Positions 26,656-36,513 of a stretch of 64,000 bases of DNA are shown here, piece by piece. Origin of the DNA: Bacilli bacterium (GTDB lineage Bacteria > Bacillota_I > Bacilli_A > RF39 > UBA660); the NCBI GenBank assembly GCA_017484205.1, contig JAFUTO010000018.1:1-64000 (forward strand). The letters are read 5' to 3'. The position numbers were made by a program, and so were the translations under genes. The stretch's first letter is position 1; each line of letters opens with the position of its first letter. Under the pieces are notes generated by a model, which saw only the letters and a list, made by a program, of their open reading frames with translations, did no database searches and was not told the DNA's origin.

Positions 26656-27705
26656 ATGGAAAACAATGAACAAAGCAATATTAACGAACCTGTTAATAAT
26701 GTAAATGAAAAAACAGTTTCAGGAGAAAATAATGTAGAAGTTACAACAACACCCGTTGAAACTCCAGTACAACCTGCACCAAGTACACCTGCAGTTGAAA
26801 CTCCAGTACAACCTGTGCCAAGTACACCTGTAGTTGAAACTCCAGTTACAACACCTTCTACAGAAACAAATCAACAAAAAAAGGAGAATAAAAATAATCC
26901 GATATTATTAGTTATAATAATCTTATTAATAGCAATTATAGGGTATTTAGTTTATACAAATTATATTAGTAAAGATAATACAAATCAACCTAATAATAAT
27001 CCAGCTAATAACCAAGTTAATAATCAAGATAGTAATCAAGATAATAATCAACCAATTAATCAACAAGAACCTAATAACAATTCAAGTAATCAAGAAATCA
27101 ATAATAAGTCTACAAATCTTAAATTAGCAGATGTAACTATATTAGTTGACAAATATTATGGAAGTTATAAAAATACACCATTGGCAAAAATGTCTTTAGA
27201 TTCATTAACTGAAGAATATAAAATAGGTATGGCTATTAATAGTATTTCTGAAAGTGAATTTACAACTATAACTCTTGATAAATTAGTAGCAAATGGAATT
27301 CAAACATGTGAACCACTTACTAGAAACATGGTTAAATTAGATACTGTGAAAGCAGCATATAAAAATTTATTTAATATAGATATGAATACACTAGCCAAAG
27401 CAACTACGAAATATGGAACATATTATGAAATGCATAATATTGATGGAATTGATTATTATATCGACTTAGGTGGCTGCGGTGGTGGAGGCCCTGTTGGTAA
27501 ATACACATACACTGTAACTGATTTTAATGAAGACAATAATCAATTAACAGTTACATTAAATATAACACTAGTTAACTCAACTGAATTAAAAGAAGTATAC
27601 GATGATAATACTATATCTAGTGAATTTTCATCACCACTTACATATAAATTAACATTTGAAAAAGAAAATGATAATTATATATTAAAATCATCATATAAAG
27701 CATAA
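26656..27705 (+). CDS. membrane-anchored surface protein with Pro/Thr and Asn/Gln linkers
   Basis: The 349-residue protein has an unusual order: about 75 residues of Pro/Thr/Val repeat (three imperfect copies of VETPVQPxPSTPx at 32-63), one membrane segment (about 81-101), an Asn/Gln-rich linker (107-150), then an outside domain of about 190 residues. That domain includes a GGCGGGGPVG loop. The Pro-rich part should be cytoplasmic, as in the TadA tail at 63358. Ribosome binding site GATAGGAG. It is monocistronic and read opposite to its neighbours. No family recognised. Confidence 0.75.
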   Translation: MENNEQSNINEPVNNVNEKTVSGENNVEVTTTPVETPVQPAPSTPAVETPVQPVPSTPVVETPVTTPSTETNQQKKENKNNPILLVIIILLIAIIGYLVYTNYISKDNTNQPNNNPANNQVNNQDSNQDNNQPINQQEPNNNSSNQEINNKSTNLKLADVTILVDKYYGSYKNTPLAKMSLDSLTEEYKIGMAINSISESEFTTITLDKLVANGIQTCEPLTRNMVKLDTVKAAYKNLFNIDMNTLAKATTKYGTYYEMHNIDGIDYYIDLGGCGGGGPVGKYTYTVTDFNEDNNQLTVTLNITLVNSTELKEVYDDNTISSEFSSPLTYKLTFEKENDNYILKSSYKA

Positions 27706-27727
27706 AGAACAAGTTAAACTTGTTCTT
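27703..27727. terminator. bidirectional terminator
   Basis: AAAGAACAAG pairs with CTTGTTCTTT around TTAAA between two convergent genes; it includes the dusB stop. Confidence 0.8.
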
Positions 27728-28697
27728 TTATTTTTACTATATATTCATCTAATAAATTAAATAGTTCTTCTTTTGTTTTCATTTGAAATATCTTTTGTTT
27801 TATTCCTACACTACCAGGTAAGCCTTTTACATAATATGCAGCATGAGTCCTCATCTCTAGCATAGCTACTTTTTCACTTTTATTTTTTATAAGTAACTCG
27901 GCATGATGTTTAAGCATATCAATTCTTTCTTCTGCCGTTACTTCTCTAGGTTCTATACCTTTTTCTAAATAATCAACACATTCTTTAATTAACCAAGGGT
28001 TACCAAGTACTCCTCTACCTATCATAACAGCGTCACATAAAGTTTCATCTATCATTCGTTTAGCGTCATAACAAGATTTAATATCACCATTTCCAATAAC
28101 AGGAATAGAAACACTATCTTTTACTTTTTTAATAATTGACCAATCAGCAGTACCACTATAACCCTGCGCTCTTGTTCTAGGATGCACTGTTATCGCAGAT
28201 GCACCAGCATTTTCAGCTATTTTAGCTATTTCTATAGCATTAATACTATCTGCATCCCATCCGCTTCTAATTTTAACTGTTATAGGAATAGGTACAGCAT
28301 TTACTACTGCTGAAATTATTTCATATACTTTATTTGGGTCTTTTAAAAGTGCACTTCCTGCTTGAGCTCTTAAAGCTACTTTAGGAACTGGACACCCCAT
28401 ATTTATATCAATGATATCTGGTTTCATATTCTCATATATATATTTTGCTGCTACTACAAATGATTCAACATCTGAACCAAATATTTGTTGTGATATAGGT
28501 CTTTCATAATCAGTCATATATAACATATCTTTAGTTTTATTACTACCATACATAATTGCCTTATCAGAAACCATCTCAGCTTCAATAAGACCACATCCCA
28601 TAGATTTTATAATAGTTCTAAAAGCAGAATCGCATACACCTGCCATAGGTGCTAAAACAACTCTATTTTCTATTTCTACATTTCCTATTTTAAACAT
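27714..28697 (-). CDS. dusB: tRNA-dihydrouridine synthase
   Basis: DusB uses FMN and NADPH to reduce uridines in tRNA. The start NRVVLAPMAGVCDSAFR, INMGCPVPKVALRAQAGSALL (with the catalytic Cys in MGCP), TVKIRSGWD, TVHPRTRAQGY and VMIGRGVLGNPWL are all typical. The 327 residues fit the DusB group. It follows the membrane protein gene ending at 28699 almost without gap. Confidence 0.95.
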   Translation of the reverse strand: MFKIGNVEIENRVVLAPMAGVCDSAFRTIIKSMGCGLIEAEMVSDKAIMYGSNKTKDMLYMTDYERPISQQIFGSDVESFVVAAKYIYENMKPDIIDINMGCPVPKVALRAQAGSALLKDPNKVYEIISAVVNAVPIPITVKIRSGWDADSINAIEIAKIAENAGASAITVHPRTRAQGYSGTADWSIIKKVKDSVSIPVIGNGDIKSCYDAKRMIDETLCDAVMIGRGVLGNPWLIKECVDYLEKGIEPREVTAEERIDMLKHHAELLIKNKSEKVAMLEMRTHAAYYVKGLPGSVGIKQKIFQMKTKEELFNLLDEYIVKIKEQV

Positions 28698-28698
28698 A

Positions 28699-29532
28699 TT
28701 AATTACCTAGCATACTAAAACTAAATATTCTATTGTTTTTATCTACATATATAACTGAATTATTATTATAAATATTAATATATGTTATGTTATCCATAAA
28801 TTCTTCTAAAATTTCACTTTTAGTGAATTCTAAATTACACTCTACATCTGCATATTCTAAGCATTCCATGTTAGTAATCTTGTTATTGTAAATTCCATTA
28901 TTTGTAGTTATAAAATTTATATTTTTATTAAATACATTAAATGACTTAATTAATTCATCTTCATATTCTTTAAATACTTCATCACTTATAACAGTATATG
29001 AATAACTTCCTTGCGTGAATATAAATTCTCTATTAAATTTTACTTTATATATTTTTCCATCTGTTTTTAAAACATAATATTTATATTGATTCATACCACC
29101 ATAGTTAGATGCCATGACAACATCATCACCAAATAAATATGCCGGAATTCTACCTGCTGAATCATAGACCTTTAATTCATCATTATCAGCATCATATGTA
29201 TATACAGTATTATCACTACCAATATAGTAATTATCAACAACTCTAACAATATTAACATCACTAACTAATTTGCAGTTTTGTTCGTTTGAATATTTCATAT
29301 TAGGATTAATTTTATATAAATGTCCATCATTAATCACTATTTCTGAGTTAAATGTATTTCGAATTTCATTTATCACTTCACACTCAAAATTACCTATTTC
29401 TTTAATTGGATTTACTGGTTCTGGAGCATCTTCTTTTAATCCTATAAATACTATAACTAATATTATCAATACAAATAACATTGTCGCACTTATAAAACCT
29501 ATTAAAAAATATTTTATCTTTTCAGTATCCAT
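28699..29532 (-). CDS. membrane-anchored extracytoplasmic protein, unknown
   Basis: I place the start at ATG 29532 behind GGAGTGAG, giving 277 residues. A short basic start is followed by a membrane segment (about 9-31). The outside domain has repeated short beta-type motifs (YYIGSDNTVYTYDADND and similar), which could be a propeller-like or WD-type arrangement. Cys residues occur in pairs. No family recognised. It lies between the NAGPA-type glycosidase and dusB in one transcript. Confidence 0.7.
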   Translation of the reverse strand: MDTEKIKYFLIGFISATMLFVLIILVIVFIGLKEDAPEPVNPIKEIGNFECEVINEIRNTFNSEIVINDGHLYKINPNMKYSNEQNCKLVSDVNIVRVVDNYYIGSDNTVYTYDADNDELKVYDSAGRIPAYLFGDDVVMASNYGGMNQYKYYVLKTDGKIYKVKFNREFIFTQGSYSYTVISDEVFKEYEDELIKSFNVFNKNINFITTNNGIYNNKITNMECLEYADVECNLEFTKSEILEEFMDNITYINIYNNNSVIYVDKNNRIFSFSMLGN

Positions 29533-29543
29533 AAAACTCACTC

Positions 29544-30545
29544 CTATTTTACTATCCAACCATTAGGTAACCAACGTTCACCACTTGCCGAATAAGCAAC
29601 TGGTTCATTATATGCTTTGCCATTAACAGCTAAGACTACAGAAGCACCACCATCTAAATTAGCAGCATTATATGCACCATATCTTTCTAAAATAGATATC
29701 ATTTCAGACATAGTAGCACCACCTCTAAAGCCATATTTACTACCAGAACCATCAATTGTTAAAAATAACATTATACCATCTTTTCTTTGGGCAATTGCTG
29801 TTCTAGGATTAACACCATATCCACCATTTCCTAAAATTTGAGATGATTTACCATTTACAATTAAAAATGGTCCAAAATATACGGCATCCCTTATTCCCAT
29901 ATTAATGGCTTGTTGAGCTGTCATATACCCTAATGTCAAAACATTATCATTAGTTATTCCTATTACTCCAGAAGCTGCACCACCATAATTTTCTATTACC
30001 TCACCATTAGAAATAAATATTCCGGCTGCTAAAGCACCATCGCCTTCACCATTTACATCTACAAAAGCACCACCATTTATCGCGACTAAAGCACCTGATT
30101 TAGCTGCCATTGTAGATAAATATTCTCCCCTATATCCATAATAAGCACTTTTTGTTGTTGTAACTCTTGATGGATCATATATTACTGTTAAATATGCATG
30201 ATAACCATTTCCGTCAAATTCAATTATTTTGTACACATCATCAGGATCTCTATTCAGTATTTGTTCTTCATAAATCGAATCATAGATTATATCGTCTGCT
30301 TGAGTACCAAAATTTATCAATGAAGTATCAGTTGTCTCGTTTACTACAATCGTTTTATTTGATGAAATTATACTTTCTATTGTATTTTCACTATAAAACA
30401 CTCTTGCTAAATATCTATGTGATTTTGTTTCCATTGCTGTTGTAACAAAGTAAGTTCTAAAATTATCATTTGGACCATAAACAATAATAAAACATACAAT
30501 AGCTATTAAATCCATTAAAATTAATAAAATCGTACTTCTTTTCAT
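29544..30545 (-). CDS. phosphodiester glycosidase family protein (NAGPA domain)
   Basis: After an N-terminal membrane segment (about 5-24) comes the conserved NAGPA domain: ALVAINGGAFVD, FGPFLIVNG, GYGVNPRTAIAQRKDG, FLTIDGSG and NLDGGASVVL. In this family such domains cleave sugars linked by phosphodiesters; bacterial members act on the cell surface, probably on wall teichoic-type or exopolysaccharide bonds. The total of 333 residues is usual. It is close to the degenerate mutase gene upstream (30553), so both may serve the envelope. Confidence 0.87.
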   Translation of the reverse strand: MKRSTILLILMDLIAIVCFIIVYGPNDNFRTYFVTTAMETKSHRYLARVFYSENTIESIISSNKTIVVNETTDTSLINFGTQADDIIYDSIYEEQILNRDPDDVYKIIEFDGNGYHAYLTVIYDPSRVTTTKSAYYGYRGEYLSTMAAKSGALVAINGGAFVDVNGEGDGALAAGIFISNGEVIENYGGAASGVIGITNDNVLTLGYMTAQQAINMGIRDAVYFGPFLIVNGKSSQILGNGGYGVNPRTAIAQRKDGIMLFLTIDGSGSKYGFRGGATMSEMISILERYGAYNAANLDGGASVVLAVNGKAYNEPVAYSASGERWLPNGWIVK

Positions 30546-30552
30546 ACTTCAC

Positions 30553-31716
30553 CTACTTTGTTATATAAAAATATAAAAACCTAGTAATATAATATATCAT
30601 ACATGATAATATAAAAATAACACTTATAATTCTAAAAATAACTCCATATACAGCAAAACGATTAGATATCAATGTTTTTCCCATACCACTAGGAACTCTT
30701 AATTTAAATAGATCTAGTATAGTCCCAGCAACTGATGTAATATCGCCATGTTTAAGATTAACTTTTTTCGATAACAAGAAAACTCCTTGATTTTCATTTT
30801 CTGATACAATTGCCATAATACCAGACATTTCCACAATCTTATCATTCAACTTTATTAAATCTTCTTCTGAATCAAGGTGTGTGATTACCAAATCGTATTT
30901 TGTTAAATCTAATTTTAGAATATCATCATCTATTATCTTTTCACCCTTATACTTTTTATTTCTAAAACCATCAAATTCATAGTTATTAATATTACATCTT
31001 AGTTGTTTTAAACCTTTATCACTAATACACTTACCTAAAGAAACACATCTAGGTAGGTCATACATATAATGTATCTTATTATATGTAAATATAGTTAATA
31101 TATTAATATTCTTTAAAGTCTTTGTGGAAAATTTTTTAAAATTCTTAGATGTTAACGCTTGGATTAGTTCTTCATATACATCAATGCTATTATTGAAGAA
31201 AATAACTAAATCATTATTATTAACATTTTTATTTTCTAGATTTTCATCAGTATTAATTTTTTTCCCTCTCACAATTGCATCATATATTTTTAAATTATCC
31301 TTTATATCTATATCTATAAAATTACATATTTTACCAATACCTACCTTTTCATTCAAAGATTTTAGATCAGTGTTTTTATCTACGAATAAATGCAAATATA
31401 CTTCTTTTATTCCATTTTCTTCGCATGCTTTTAATATAGCGTATAGATTGTTTTCATCTTTAGCAATATCTCCTATAATATGAATTTTAGATTTTTTTGT
31501 TTTGGCATATTCTATAGAACTTAATAGTTTAGTATTAGTATGAAACTTGGAATCCTCTATTTCTTTTTCAATAAAAGATTCTAATGAAACCATATTTTTA
31601 CCTAAACCAATGCTAGCATAATTAAAGTTTTCATATTTAAGTGGCACTTTTGAATAATGATTAAATTTATCCGAAACTATTTTATTATTAAAAATGCAAA
31701 GTACTACAGGTTTCAT
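30553..31716 (-). CDS. degenerate phosphoglycerate mutase (GpmI-like) pseudoenzyme with C-terminal membrane segment
   Basis: Landmarks align along the whole length of cofactor-independent phosphoglycerate mutase. KPVVLCIFNNK stands where the enzyme has KPVVLxILDGWG; NYASIGLGKN where it has the HLNIGAGR region; KIHIIGDIAKDENN for LHLMGLxSDGGVHSH; EVYLHLFVDKNTD for VxxHAFLDGRD; DLVIFFN, LKQLRC and AGTILDLFKLRVPSGMGKTLI for later segments. The metal ligands and the Ser of GNSEVGH are all missing. Residues about 365-390 form a hydrophobic segment near the C-terminus. It cannot be a normal mutase; I infer a binding or regulatory role at the membrane. Start at ATG 31716 (SD GGAGTGATAGT). Confidence 0.7.
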   Translation of the reverse strand: MKPVVLCIFNNKIVSDKFNHYSKVPLKYENFNYASIGLGKNMVSLESFIEKEIEDSKFHTNTKLLSSIEYAKTKKSKIHIIGDIAKDENNLYAILKACEENGIKEVYLHLFVDKNTDLKSLNEKVGIGKICNFIDIDIKDNLKIYDAIVRGKKINTDENLENKNVNNNDLVIFFNNSIDVYEELIQALTSKNFKKFSTKTLKNINILTIFTYNKIHYMYDLPRCVSLGKCISDKGLKQLRCNINNYEFDGFRNKKYKGEKIIDDDILKLDLTKYDLVITHLDSEEDLIKLNDKIVEMSGIMAIVSENENQGVFLLSKKVNLKHGDITSVAGTILDLFKLRVPSGMGKTLISNRFAVYGVIFRIISVIFILSCMIYYITRFLYFYITK

Positions 31717-31785
31717 ACTATCACTCCTGATATTATATTTTACCATATAAATGTCAAAAAATATATATAAAATAAAGAAAAAGAT

Positions 31786-31812
31786 AGATTATTCTATCTT
31801 ATGCAATTTCTA
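31786..31812 (-). terminator. terminator of greA
   Basis: AAGATAGA pairs with TCTATCTT around TTAT; TTTTTC follows on the minus strand. Confidence 0.75.
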
Positions 31813-32281
31813 CTATTTTGACATCATAAGATCCGCCAGGACTATTAACAGTCTTAGTATCTCCTACTTTACCACCAATAATTGCTTGAGCAATTGGTGA
31901 TTCATTAGAAATCTTATTGTTAGCTAAATCAACTTCCTTGCTTCCTACAATAGTGTATGTTTCTTTTTCATTATCATCTACATATTCTATTGTTACAGTT
32001 ACACCAACATTAACTTTATCTTTCTTTATCTTATCAGAAATTACTTCTACATTTTCAATCATAGATTCAAGTTCAGCTATTCTACTTTCACATTCAGCTT
32101 GAGCACTTCTAGCAGCATCATATTCAGCATTTTCAGATAAATCTCCTAAAGCTCTTGCTTCTTTTAATGATTGAATAATTTCTGGTCTTTTAACATTTTT
32201 TAATTCATCTAACTCAGTTTTAAGTTTTTCTAAACCTTCTGCAGTTAAATATACTTTATTATCATCTTTCATGATTTTCAC
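31799..32281 (-). CDS. greA: transcription elongation factor GreA
   Basis: GreA rescues backtracked RNA polymerase. The N-terminal coiled coil (EGLEKLKTELDELKNVKRPEI, then LKEARALGDLSENAEYDAARSAQ) carries the acidic tip DLSENAEYD that reaches the active site. The C-terminal FKBP-like domain ends with GGKVGDTKTVNSPGGSYDVKI. The 160 residues are standard. In Bacillus greA follows yrrM-yrrN-yrrO-udk; here yrrN and yrrO lie directly upstream and udk is absent. Confidence 0.97.
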   Translation of the reverse strand: MKIMKDDNKVYLTAEGLEKLKTELDELKNVKRPEIIQSLKEARALGDLSENAEYDAARSAQAECESRIAELESMIENVEVISDKIKKDKVNVGVTVTIEYVDDNEKETYTIVGSKEVDLANNKISNESPIAQAIIGGKVGDTKTVNSPGGSYDVKIVEIA

Positions 32282-32327
32282 CTCATCTTTGATTACTTAA
32301 AAATAATACAATAATTTTATAGTTTTG

Positions 32328-33515
32328 TCAACTTATTTTTATACGCATAATATCATTTGGACTCAATTTTCTATCTGTCTTTATTTTTACTATCTCACCT
32401 GGATGTCTAACAATATCTATATCATTACCATCTTCATCTATTATTTTATCTATTTTCATACTAAATGTATCTATATTTGGCCCAAAAAATTCAACATTAT
32501 ATCCTTTTTCAAAATAGTTTCTTTCTTCCACTGTTGCATATCCATCTTTATAGTCTATGACAACACCTAAGAAATCTTGATTAGATAATTCTACTCTTCC
32601 ATTATAGTAACTTGTATTTGCGCCATAATTAGAATCAAAGAACTGTGGTATTGAATCTCTATTAGCTACTCTATTAAGTGTATTTTCTAATTCTTTATTA
32701 TATTCATAATTTCCATTTAAATAATCGTCTATAGCTTTTCTATATACACTTATAACAGTTGCAAGATAATAAATAGATCTCATTCTTCCTTCTATTTTGA
32801 ATGATGTAATACCTAAATCTATCATATCCCCTATATATTTTAACATTGATAAATCTTTTGATGAAAAAGTAAATGGCTTTTCTGCTTCTATTTTATTACC
32901 AAATTCATCTAACAAGTCAAAATCCCATCTACATATTTGACTACATCCGCCTCTATTAGCATCTCTATTTGTTAAATAATTAGATAATACACATCTACCA
33001 CTATATCCTGCACACATAGCCCCATGTATAAAACATTCTATATCAATATCAACATTTTTTCTTATCTCTTCTATCTCTTCTTTAGAAGTTTCTCTACCTA
33101 AAACTACTCTTTTAACACCTTTATTTTCCCAATACTTAATTGCTTCATAATTAATTGTTGATTGCTGTGTAGATAAATGTACCTCTAAATTAGTTTTATT
33201 TAAAGCTATATCTACAATAGTTGGATCACTTACTATTATTGCATCTACCCCAATTTTATCTAGTTCTTTTAAATAATCTTCTACTATTTTTAGCTCTTTA
33301 TCATGTAATACTATATTAACTGTTACATATATTTTTTTACCATGATCATGTACAAATTTAGTACCCTCTTTTAAATCATCAATAGTAAAATTAATAGCAT
33401 TCGCGCGAAGTCCTAAAACAGTTCCACCTACATATACAGCATCTGCACCATATAAAATCGCATATTTAAGTCTTTCTAAATCTCCTGCTGGAGATAATAG
33501 TTCTACCTTTTTCAT
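32328..33515 (-). CDS. yrrO: U32 family protein, tRNA 5-hydroxyuridine synthesis (YrrO/TrhP type)
   Basis: The start ELLSPAGDLERLKYAILYGADAVYVGG and the Cys-bearing core ECFIHGAMCAGYSGRCVLSNY with GGCSQICRW are the U32 signature; these Cys residues are thought to bind an iron-sulfur cluster. YrrO/TrhP proteins use prephenate in wobble-uridine hydroxylation; the older name U32 peptidase is misleading here. The 395 residues agree with the long paralogue. The start overlaps the lipoprotein gene stop by four bases. Confidence 0.88.
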   Translation of the reverse strand: MKKVELLSPAGDLERLKYAILYGADAVYVGGTVLGLRANAINFTIDDLKEGTKFVHDHGKKIYVTVNIVLHDKELKIVEDYLKELDKIGVDAIIVSDPTIVDIALNKTNLEVHLSTQQSTINYEAIKYWENKGVKRVVLGRETSKEEIEEIRKNVDIDIECFIHGAMCAGYSGRCVLSNYLTNRDANRGGCSQICRWDFDLLDEFGNKIEAEKPFTFSSKDLSMLKYIGDMIDLGITSFKIEGRMRSIYYLATVISVYRKAIDDYLNGNYEYNKELENTLNRVANRDSIPQFFDSNYGANTSYYNGRVELSNQDFLGVVIDYKDGYATVEERNYFEKGYNVEFFGPNIDTFSMKIDKIIDEDGNDIDIVRHPGEIVKIKTDRKLSPNDIMRIKIS

Positions 33516-33970
33516 TTTACCAATTCCTCTTCATCTAATGTAGGTAGTATCTTTTCGTTATATAGCTTTATTATATCGTTTATATCATAGGTTTTACTTA
33601 TCATATCATTCTCGTATAAATAAGGTGTTATCTTTTTCTCTGATACAATTTCTAAATCCTTACCAATAAGTGTATTTTTTTCATATAGTACTACTCCACT
33701 CATAACATCTATATAACTTATTTCAGTTTCAAAAGGTAATGGTTTTATCGTTTTACAAACTACCAATCTTGTAAATTCTATATCATCTTGTTTAAAAGTT
33801 ACTATTTTAATATTATCAAGATAATCATAAGTATATGTTCCTTCAATTAACAAGTCACCATTTTCATCTTTAGAATAATTTGTAAAATTTTCATCTTTAT
33901 GGCAACCTATTAATATAGCACTTCCAAGCGTAATAGCTGCAAGACCTACTTTTAATTTTTTAATATTCAT
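33512..33970 (-). CDS. small putative lipoprotein
   Basis: A basic start and hydrophobic stretch end in ILIGC (Cys at residue 23), which fits a lipobox for cleavage and lipid attachment. About 130 mature residues follow, with no recognised domain. It lies between the two U32 genes with overlaps or gaps of a few bases, so it is translated with tRNA-modification proteins although it should sit on the cell surface. Ribosome binding site AAAGAGGTGAC. Confidence 0.7.
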   Translation of the reverse strand: MNIKKLKVGLAAITLGSAILIGCHKDENFTNYSKDENGDLLIEGTYTYDYLDNIKIVTFKQDDIEFTRLVVCKTIKPLPFETEISYIDVMSGVVLYEKNTLIGKDLEIVSEKKITPYLYENDMISKTYDINDIIKLYNEKILPTLDEEELVK

Positions 33971-33974
33971 TTTG

Positions 33975-34823
33975 TCACCTCTTTACTTTGTATATTGTTT
34001 CTTGATACAAGAATCCCTCACTCGTATTTGGTATTAGTTTGCTTAACTTTTGGTAACATTTTTCTAAATTATCTTTATCTAGTGTATTAAAAATGTCAAC
34101 CACTTTTTCTATATCTTCAATTAAAAAACTATTTATAACATAATAATCTAAATCCAAATCAAAATATTCTTTAATAGCGTTTAATACATAGCCTGAATAA
34201 GCAACTGTTCCGTTACCTTCTTCTACTAGTGGATACTTAATTCCTTCTTTATACATATAATATATATTTGATACTTTTTCTTTATCAAATGTTTCTAAAT
34301 AATTATTAACTAAATTCCTTTTAGATGTAAATATAGGAACATATCCAAATATATTAGCAATTAATTTTGCTTTTATGTTTTTCTTTATTTCTATTATCTC
34401 ATTTTTAGTTATTTCACTAGATAAGTATGCATATTTGCTTCCTTCGTTATACCAATAATTAACTGTACTATAGTTAGTAACTAAATGATCTTGATTCCAT
34501 ACTATATCATTTTTTAAATTTAGTTCTTTTTTATAATTTACTATGCTTATATCATAATACATGATACCCTTAATATTATAATTTTCTAACATAAGTAAAG
34601 TATCTTTTAATTTAGGTAAATCACTATTATGCATATTCTTATTTAATGATATAAATATATCTTTATTATTCAATTCTTTTAATATTTTATCAATATCCTT
34701 AATATCAATATAGTAATTATAATTTATAGATAAATCTTTGATAGGCAATATAAAACCATCTACTTTATCTTTTAATTTAGTAATATCTTCTATACTATTA
34801 GGTACAAGTAATACTCTACTCAT
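33975..34823 (-). CDS. yrrN: U32 family protein, short paralogue (YrrN/TrhP type)
   Basis: This 282-residue protein shows the U32 barrel but lacks the Cys cluster of its downstream paralogue: TNYSTVNYWYNEGSKYAYLSSEITKNEI corresponds to the STQQSTINYEAIKYWENKGVKRVVLG region (landmarks NYWYNEG and NYEAIKYW). In Bacillus the Cys-poor YrrN and YrrO work as a pair. The order yrrN-yrrO-greA is the usual one apart from the inserted lipoprotein. Ribosome binding site GAGGTGATAAC; TATAAT lies at about 34840. Confidence 0.78.
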   Translation of the reverse strand: MSRVLLVPNSIEDITKLKDKVDGFILPIKDLSINYNYYIDIKDIDKILKELNNKDIFISLNKNMHNSDLPKLKDTLLMLENYNIKGIMYYDISIVNYKKELNLKNDIVWNQDHLVTNYSTVNYWYNEGSKYAYLSSEITKNEIIEIKKNIKAKLIANIFGYVPIFTSKRNLVNNYLETFDKEKVSNIYYMYKEGIKYPLVEEGNGTVAYSGYVLNAIKEYFDLDLDYYVINSFLIEDIEKVVDIFNTLDKDNLEKCYQKLSKLIPNTSEGFLYQETIYKVKR

Positions 34824-34870
34824 GTTATCACCTCAAATCTATTATAACAATATTTTAATATTTTGAAAAT

Positions 34871-36442
34871 TTATTTAATACCATATTTTTTATTAAATTT
34901 TTCTATTTGAGTTAATCTTTTAACTGGTTCTTTTTTTACCACTTCTTCTGTTTGATTAACAACTGGTACTCCAATATATGGATACATACTTATTATATTT
35001 TTAGTGCCAGGTAGGCATATAATATTAATATAATTTATTTTATTGCCATCACTATCATAACCAATATTATCATAATTAATAATATAGCTATCTAAAAATC
35101 CTTGGCAAAAAACAATGTCATCAGTTAATTTATCTTTAATATCATCAAATAACTTATCTGTATCTATAAATAAATCGAATACGGTTTTATGGCCATATAA
35201 AACATGTCTTTCAAAAATATGTCTTTTAGCTTCTTCTTCTGAATAATTTGCCAATTGTGAAGTAAAATAGTGATTATATACATTATTTGATACAGGTTTT
35301 CCTAGCTCTACATCAATATATAAACTTATTCTTTGCATTTCTAGTTTTTCCATATCAGTCATCTTTGGTTTAGATTTTTTTAAAATGTCATAAATTTCAT
35401 AAAATCTATCATAATTATGTTTTCTAAATGATATAATTGCGAGTGAATACATTGCTTGATGTTTAAAATCAAAATCATCTGGATTATTAATTACTTTTTC
35501 AAAATTTTCTGTAGCAGCATCAAAATTATAGTTAGACATATTTATTTTTCCTAAACCATAATACTTAAGATTTGATTCTTCCAAACTATCAATCATTTTT
35601 TCCATACTTTTATAATCACTTAATTTTAAATATGATTTTAATAATATAGCATTTGCTCTTTTAACTTCGGTAATGACATCACAACCTTCTATAACATTTT
35701 TGCATATAGCAATTGCTCTAGAAATATCATCAGTTTTATACTTAATTTGACCTAAAAAGGAATATGCTGCCCAATATATAGATGTATTTTTACATTCCAT
35801 AGCCTTAGTAAAGTATTTAGCTGCAGATTCAAAATCATCTTTGGCATATGCTGCTTGTCCAAGTAAATAATTAATGCTTTGATCTTCTACTTCTTTTTTA
35901 AATGTTTCTGTAACACGAATACCAGTATTATTTTCATAAGGTCTTTCTAATTCCTTTTCAATATCCTCATATTTTCCTTCATATAAGGCAATGTAAGCTC
36001 TTTGAATATTTAAGTATCTAATATTTAATCCGGGAATCTCTAATATCTCTCTTGCCTTATTATATTCCTTTTTTAAATTATATATTTTAGCTGCTTCAGA
36101 TCTAGAAATAATCTCTGCAGAATCAGAATATTTAATAACTTTTAAATAGCATTCTAAAGCTGCATCCTTATTTTTTTCTCTTCTTAAGATTCTTGCATAT
36201 TCTGATAAAGCGAAGAAAAAAGCACTTCCCCCAGTATTATGTTCTATTACTTCATCTAAAATAGCTTTTGCTTCATCATATCGATATAAGTGTGTTAATA
36301 TCATAGCTTTATATGCCATCATATAATAATCATCAGGATATAATTCTAAATACTCCTCTACTTTAGCTAATGCTTGACTATTTTTTTTATTACTTTTTAA
36401 AAACTTTATCTCATGTTTTCTAATATCTTTATCATTTTGCAT
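34871..36442 (-). CDS. tetratricopeptide repeat protein
   Basis: The 523-residue protein consists mainly of TPR-type helix pairs from about 10 to 360 (for example AKVEEYLELYPDDYYMMAYKA, AAKYFTKAMECKNTSIYWAAY and FEKVINNPDDFDFKHQAMYSLA as landmarks within). The C-terminal 150 residues are not TPR-like and end in a Lys-rich tail. No membrane segment or catalytic motif is present. It probably serves as a cytoplasmic scaffold. Transcribed separately from yrrN, about 48 bases upstream of that gene's region. Confidence 0.8.
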   Translation of the reverse strand: MQNDKDIRKHEIKFLKSNKKNSQALAKVEEYLELYPDDYYMMAYKAMILTHLYRYDEAKAILDEVIEHNTGGSAFFFALSEYARILRREKNKDAALECYLKVIKYSDSAEIISRSEAAKIYNLKKEYNKAREILEIPGLNIRYLNIQRAYIALYEGKYEDIEKELERPYENNTGIRVTETFKKEVEDQSINYLLGQAAYAKDDFESAAKYFTKAMECKNTSIYWAAYSFLGQIKYKTDDISRAIAICKNVIEGCDVITEVKRANAILLKSYLKLSDYKSMEKMIDSLEESNLKYYGLGKINMSNYNFDAATENFEKVINNPDDFDFKHQAMYSLAIISFRKHNYDRFYEIYDILKKSKPKMTDMEKLEMQRISLYIDVELGKPVSNNVYNHYFTSQLANYSEEEAKRHIFERHVLYGHKTVFDLFIDTDKLFDDIKDKLTDDIVFCQGFLDSYIINYDNIGYDSDGNKINYINIICLPGTKNIISMYPYIGVPVVNQTEEVVKKEPVKRLTQIEKFNKKYGIK

Positions 36443-36484
36443 AAAAACACCCCTTTAAGTAAGGAATATTATACCACAAAATAA

Positions 36485-36513
36485 AATAAAGTGTTAATTT
36501 AATAACACTTTAT
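36485..36513 (-). terminator. terminator of the HipA-like gene
   Basis: AAAGTGTTA pairs with TAACACTTT around ATTTAA, followed on the minus strand by TATTTTAT. Confidence 0.65.
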
